A stretch of 23,644 bases of DNA from Spirogloea muscicola (Eukaryota > Streptophyta > Zygnematophyceae > Spirogloeales > Spirogloeaceae): NCBI GenBank assembly GCA_009602725.1, contig WELB01000030.1:892485-916128 (forward strand). Reading direction: 5' to 3'. The position numbers were made by a program, and so were the translations under genes. Under the pieces are notes generated by a model that worked only from the letters and a program-made list of their open reading frames with translations, did no database searches and was not told where the DNA came from. This document shows positions 19,758-23,644 of this stretch, in pieces. How positions within the stretch are numbered: position 1 is the first letter of the stretch; the number at the start of each line of letters is the position of its first letter.

Positions 19758-22700
19758 TCAAATGTGAACTTCAGGAATACCAGGCGTGTTTGATGCCCTG
19801 CACAATTTTCCCATGGCTCTAACAGATTGGCAAGCATGATGCACTCTGTCCATACCCACCTGCAAGCTAGTGATATGGCATCGGCGTCGAGCAAGCCAAC
19901 TACTTTACGACCTCGCTCCTGCCATTTAGCACCACCACGGCTGACAACTGGTAGCTGGTGCAGGCCGCAGGGAGCCATCAGACGGCGTGCAGTCCTTAGT
20001 GACATGTCTGGGAAGCACACCACCAAGTCGCTCTGCGAGCTCTTTGCCTTCCCGGAGCAGACAGCTGTTACAGGCATCGATTGTACCTGTTGCCAGTTAC
20101 ACCATGTCCTCAAGTCAGGCACCGTGCAATGTCCAGGAGTTTGCTAAAGTTGGGGAGTTTTCAGGCAGTAAGAAAGAGGGGCGTTGACAGGCAGGGCTCT
20201 CACATCAACTGTTTCATCATTGTTGTCACCACGGGCCATGGCTGCTTGCACAGCCTGCTGCTGAAGATCTGACAACGAGATGATGCCTTCCAGGAGATTG
20301 TTGTGATCAACAACAAGACAGCAGCGCTGCTTATGTTCTGACATGGCCTGCACAGCCTCGCTCAGTGTAGCATCTGGCCTGACCGCCGCATAAGTGACTC
20401 GCATAGCAGCTGCCACCTGTGTCAATCAGACAAGTGGTCAGCAGCTAGCTGGAGAGATCACCAATTGATACTATGAGATCTCGGCAAAGGTTGTTCGTGA
20501 CGCCTTGCCTTGAGTTCTTCCAGCAGTTGCTCTTCTGAAAGGACATCATACCCAACCAACCCTTCTCGCAAACACATCTCAATATTCTTTTCGCCTCTGC
20601 TCTTCCGTAGGCCTTGATTATGACCGTTTGCGTCAGACATATGATGCACAGGCTGTAGGCTTCCAGATGTCAATCTTGTGAGCAATGGGCCTTTCTTGCG
20701 ATTAGCAACAGAAGAGACCCAAAAGGCAAGGCCCACGGCACCCTGAATAACAGAGAAAAGGGGTCAGCCTACACAACGCAATCGGTGCTCATAAGCAGAT
20801 GACAGAAATCGAAATGACACAGACTGAAAGCCCCAGATCAGCACAAAACCTGCAGCAATCTTCAACGTGAAGCTAATGATGGTGGGCAGATTGTGTAGTA
20901 GGTAAAAAGCTGACCATCAAGGGCAACAGTATTCGGTAGTCTTTTGTAAGTTCAAAAAGGAGGAGCACGGAGGTCAGAGGTACTGAACAAGCTGATGCCA
21001 GTAATGCGGCCATCCCCACCTGGCAAGGGAGCAAGGTAAGCGGATCATCAGTGCTCGTCTGTTGCTATGAGCAGTCTCACTTGACCCTCAGATGAAGCAT
21101 CAAACAGTCATGCATTCTTTTGTCGCCTTCATCTTTGACAACTCGTTTGAAACGTGGTGAAGTCTCCTCTATGTAGCTGACGTCTTGCGGGGCCTTGAAT
21201 CCAATTGTGAATATAGGATGCCAGACTTTGGTGTCACAGGCTACTCCGTGTACTATGACTAGTCGACACAGAGAGAGAGTTCACCAGTGCATAAGCTTGT
21301 GGCGCTGCAACATCTGCATTGCCACCTGGAACTGCTGCCATAATGGCAGCACTAGCCATTGATCCGTACACAGAACCAACAGCGGACCCAATAAAGAGTG
21401 ACGGCGCATATATACCACCGACAAGGCCGCTACCTCTGCAAAGAGCAGTTGCGACAATCTTTGCTCCCGCCAGCTGCAGAATCAGCTGGTACTTGGGGCC
21501 TGACTTCTCCCGGGCGTGTAAGATCTCATCAACATTGTGGAAGCCCCAGTAGAGAACCCCTGGATATCGCAATGCGATGGCGCCAACACACAAGCCTCCT
21601 AGAGCTGGTGTGACGGCAGCAGGGATTCCTAGTCGCTCACGAAGAAAGTCAAATGCAGCAGTGCTCCACTTGATGAGCCTCGTCAGAATGATGGCCACAA
21701 TGCCACACACCATCCCCAGCAGCAGATACAAGGGCAACTCTGCAGCAGTCCAAAACATACCGACTGGATCATCTCATACAAGTTCACGGGTGAGATGCAC
21801 TAGATGTTGATTGGTCACTAATTGCTTAACAATAGCTCTCCTTTCGTTGTGCAGTCACGGTCACGGTCAAATTGCAAAATTACTGTCTTTCAGTCAGAAA
21901 GTAAGAAGGGCTGCTCACCTGTAGCTGACTTCAGCTCATACTTGGGCACTGTAAACGCTGGCTTGTCATCCCCCTTCTTATCCATGCCAAGGAACTGCCG
22001 AAGCACTTGGGAAACGGCCGAAGAGAGCACAGATGCCAGGATGATCATTGCCGTTGTCAGAGGGGGCGCACTATCGCCCGGTGAAGACTGGAGCACAGTT
22101 TCTATTGCGAAGAAGCACCCCGCAACAGGAGCATCAAAGCCTGCCATCACATTGTGGAGGTAAGGTCGGGGCGGTGCTTTGCACAGCACAACAAGTCATA
22201 GCCAACCGCATCAGCAGGTACGCGGGATGAAAGAGGGACAGTACTGCAGCCTGCTGCATGGAGCTGCCAGGTGCACCACAAGGAGTCAATCCTTACCAGA
22301 GGAGATGCCAGCTGCAGCACCAGCCGCCACAAGAGCGAGCCTTCGATCACGACTGTTCCTCATGACTTCAGCCAGGCCATCCGCCCAGGATTTGCCAATG
22401 TCCACACTGGGCCCTTCAGGCCCCAGCGAGGAACCTGTGCCGAGTGTCACAGCTGCTTGCACCGCGCTGATGAATGGCCTGGATGCATCTTGCCAGTCAA
22501 TGCGATATCGACCGAAGGCGAAAGGTGTGTTGGAGCCCTTGTTCTGCTCGATAATGCCAATCAGGGCATGCAGCATGCCCACAACCACCCCTCCTAGCAC
22601 CGGGACGAGCATGATCCTGTGCCACGTCTCGCTCAGCCTCTGCTTGCGGAACCACGTTGCCCCTTCCGATGGGGTGCCTGCCCAACAGAGGTCGTGAACG

Positions 22701-23456
22701 ACTGACACCTGCAGTCGAGTGATGCCAACAATTCTCAACAGTCGGCTTGTGATGTAGGGTATCAGCACCTCGGTCAGTATTCTCAGGACAGGCTGGTCCC
22801 ACACTCCCCGTGCTACTCAGGCCACAGCATGACAGCTTCTCCGTAGCTTCAGGACAGCAGCGAGGCCCCGAGCCTGTGCCTGACCAGAGCCAGCTCCTCA
22901 GCTTGTAAGGTGCGTCGCGCTTTTGCCGGGTTATTGGTGACCGCTGCTCTGTCGTGGACATTGTACTTGCTGGGAGGGACACACTCATGCGAGATCTGCC
23001 CCACCGGGGGGCATTTGCTTACTCGCAGAGAGCTAGCTGTTCAGGACACGGGCACGGCAGGCGGTCATGGGAACCCACAGAATTGATTGGAGCGTGACGA
23101 GCTCGCCGGCCTACCGTGAGATTGAAGAGGACCACGCTCATCCCGGTGGCAAGCCCGAGCGCACAGCCCAGCAGCAGGAGCACCCACTCTGGCGGCAGCC
23201 TCTCCCCGATGGACACCTGCCGCGTCAGCGCCGGGGCCTGCGAGGGGGACACGAGCGGCACTGTGGTGCCTCCGCCGTCTCCGCCCTCCATGTCGAATGG
23301 GTCTGCTTCGGAGGCCGGCGTCCCGCCCCTCAGCAGCGGCCGGTAGTCGCTCGCTGCAGCGGCACAGGGGCGCTGCTTCTTCAGGCGGCAGGTCGTGCAG
23401 GGCGCAGCGCCTGCTCGCTCACAGCCCGGCGGGGCTGACGCTCGAGCTTCGGGCAT
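19758..23456 (-). CDS. CLC-family chloride channel/transporter with two CBS domains, plastid-type (CLC-e-like)
   Basis: Nine exons close in phase on the minus strand: 23456-23115, 22708-22297, 22140-21919, 21763-21285, 21019-20915, 20742-20509, 20416-20189, 20086-19860 and 19797-19758. They give 762 residues. The N-terminus (MPEARASAPPGCERAGAAPC...) is Ala/Arg-rich and may be a plastid transit peptide. The first membrane helix begins at WVLLLLGCALGLATGMSVVL. CLC landmarks follow: LGTGSSLGPEGPSVDIG (GxEGP, gating Glu present), AAGISSGFDAPVAGCFFAIE, RGSGLVGGIYAPSLFIGSAV (GxFxP region) and ASACSVPLTSVLLLFELTKD. CBS1 is residues ~599-674 (AAMRVTYAAVRPDATLSEAV) and CBS2 ~675-750 (LRTARRLMAPCGLHQLPVVS). 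No canonical GSGIP motif is present. In plants CLC-e is thylakoid-located and adjusts ion balance. Localisation and transport mode here are inferred. Confidence 0.92.
20417..20508 (-). other. GC-AG intron in the CLC gene
   Basis: The minus strand reads GAACTCAAG|gcaagg ... gacacag|GTGGCAGC. This joins EEQLLEELK to VAAAMRVTYA in phase 0, at the usual linker-to-CBS1 boundary. The nearby GT donors (at AATTG|gtgatc or CATA|gtatca) break the frame. Confidence 0.72.
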
Positions 23457-23644
23457 GAGGAAGCGAGAGCGGAGGGCGGGCTGGAGCGGGCCGATCTGCG
23501 GGGCAGCCGACAGGGCAGAGCGCAGGCTGTGCGCAGAGCGGCGTGAGGGGCGGGACCTGCCATCCGGCGAGCCAGGGCGGCGCGGGCGGCGGAGCCAGGG
23601 CGGGGGCGGAGGAGGGCGCGGCGCGGGGGCGCGCGGGCATGCTG
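23457..23644. promoter_or_regulatory. GC-rich region upstream of the CLC gene
   Basis: About 190 bp of very GC-rich sequence lies upstream of the CLC start on the minus strand and runs to the window edge. It probably holds the 5' UTR and promoter. Overlapping open frames reflect base composition. Confidence 0.45.

Noticed and set aside
1-23644. Bacterial operon, defence island, CRISPR or prophage
   Set aside because: All identified genes are spliced eukaryotic genes with alternating strand. No repeat-spacer array, integrase or phage gene was seen.

Overview
The window is nuclear DNA of a eukaryote, most likely a green alga. The evidence is spliced multi-exon genes with GT-AG introns, plastid-type transit peptides, a chloroplast-type CLC channel and a RimM domain fused to a UDP-sugar-pyrophosphorylase-like domain. 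The trebouxiophyte-like guess is inference only. Gene 5' ends are strongly GC-rich and the rest of each gene is near-balanced in composition. No tRNA, rRNA, CRISPR array, prophage or complete transposon was seen.

I rebuilt the gene models by hand. Exons were joined where the reading phase closes and the joined peptide matches a known family.

Layout from left to right: (1) 3' part of a MOG1/RANGRF-like Ran-binding protein (+, runs off the left edge, ends 1503). (2) A TMEM184/DUF300/OST-alpha family membrane protein (-, 5343-2029, 11 exons, 403 aa). (3) A Mis18-domain protein (+, 5925-7456). (4) A DNL-type (Zim17/HEP) zinc-finger organelle chaperone partner (-, 9578-8020). (5) A CPBP/CAAX-protease-like membrane protein (+, about 9763-11476). 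(6) A roughly 1 kb repeat-bearing spacer with a 54-bp inverted-repeat pair. (7) A large plastid-targeted RimM + UAP/UDPGP-like fusion (+, 12532-17392). (8) A YnfA/UPF0060 small membrane protein with one intron (+, 18211-18948). (9) A CLC chloride channel/transporter with a plastid-like leader and two CBS domains (-, 23456-19758, 9 exons).

Genes mostly alternate strand. DUF300/Mis18 and DNL/CPBP are divergent pairs with short GC-rich shared upstream regions. MOG1/DUF300, Mis18/DNL and YnfA/CLC converge. There is no operon. The shared theme is partial: the DNL protein, the RimM fusion and the CLC are probably organellar, while MOG1 and Mis18 are nuclear-transport and centromere factors.

The most interesting points are the RimM-UAP fusion with an eroded nucleotide-binding loop; a YnfA-family protein in a eukaryote with an intron; a Mis18 protein; a CLC in which Thr replaces the proton-coupling Glu; two GC-AG introns; and an 18-residue leader-peptide motif of the DNL gene that recurs twice, as inverted copies, 2.6 kb away.
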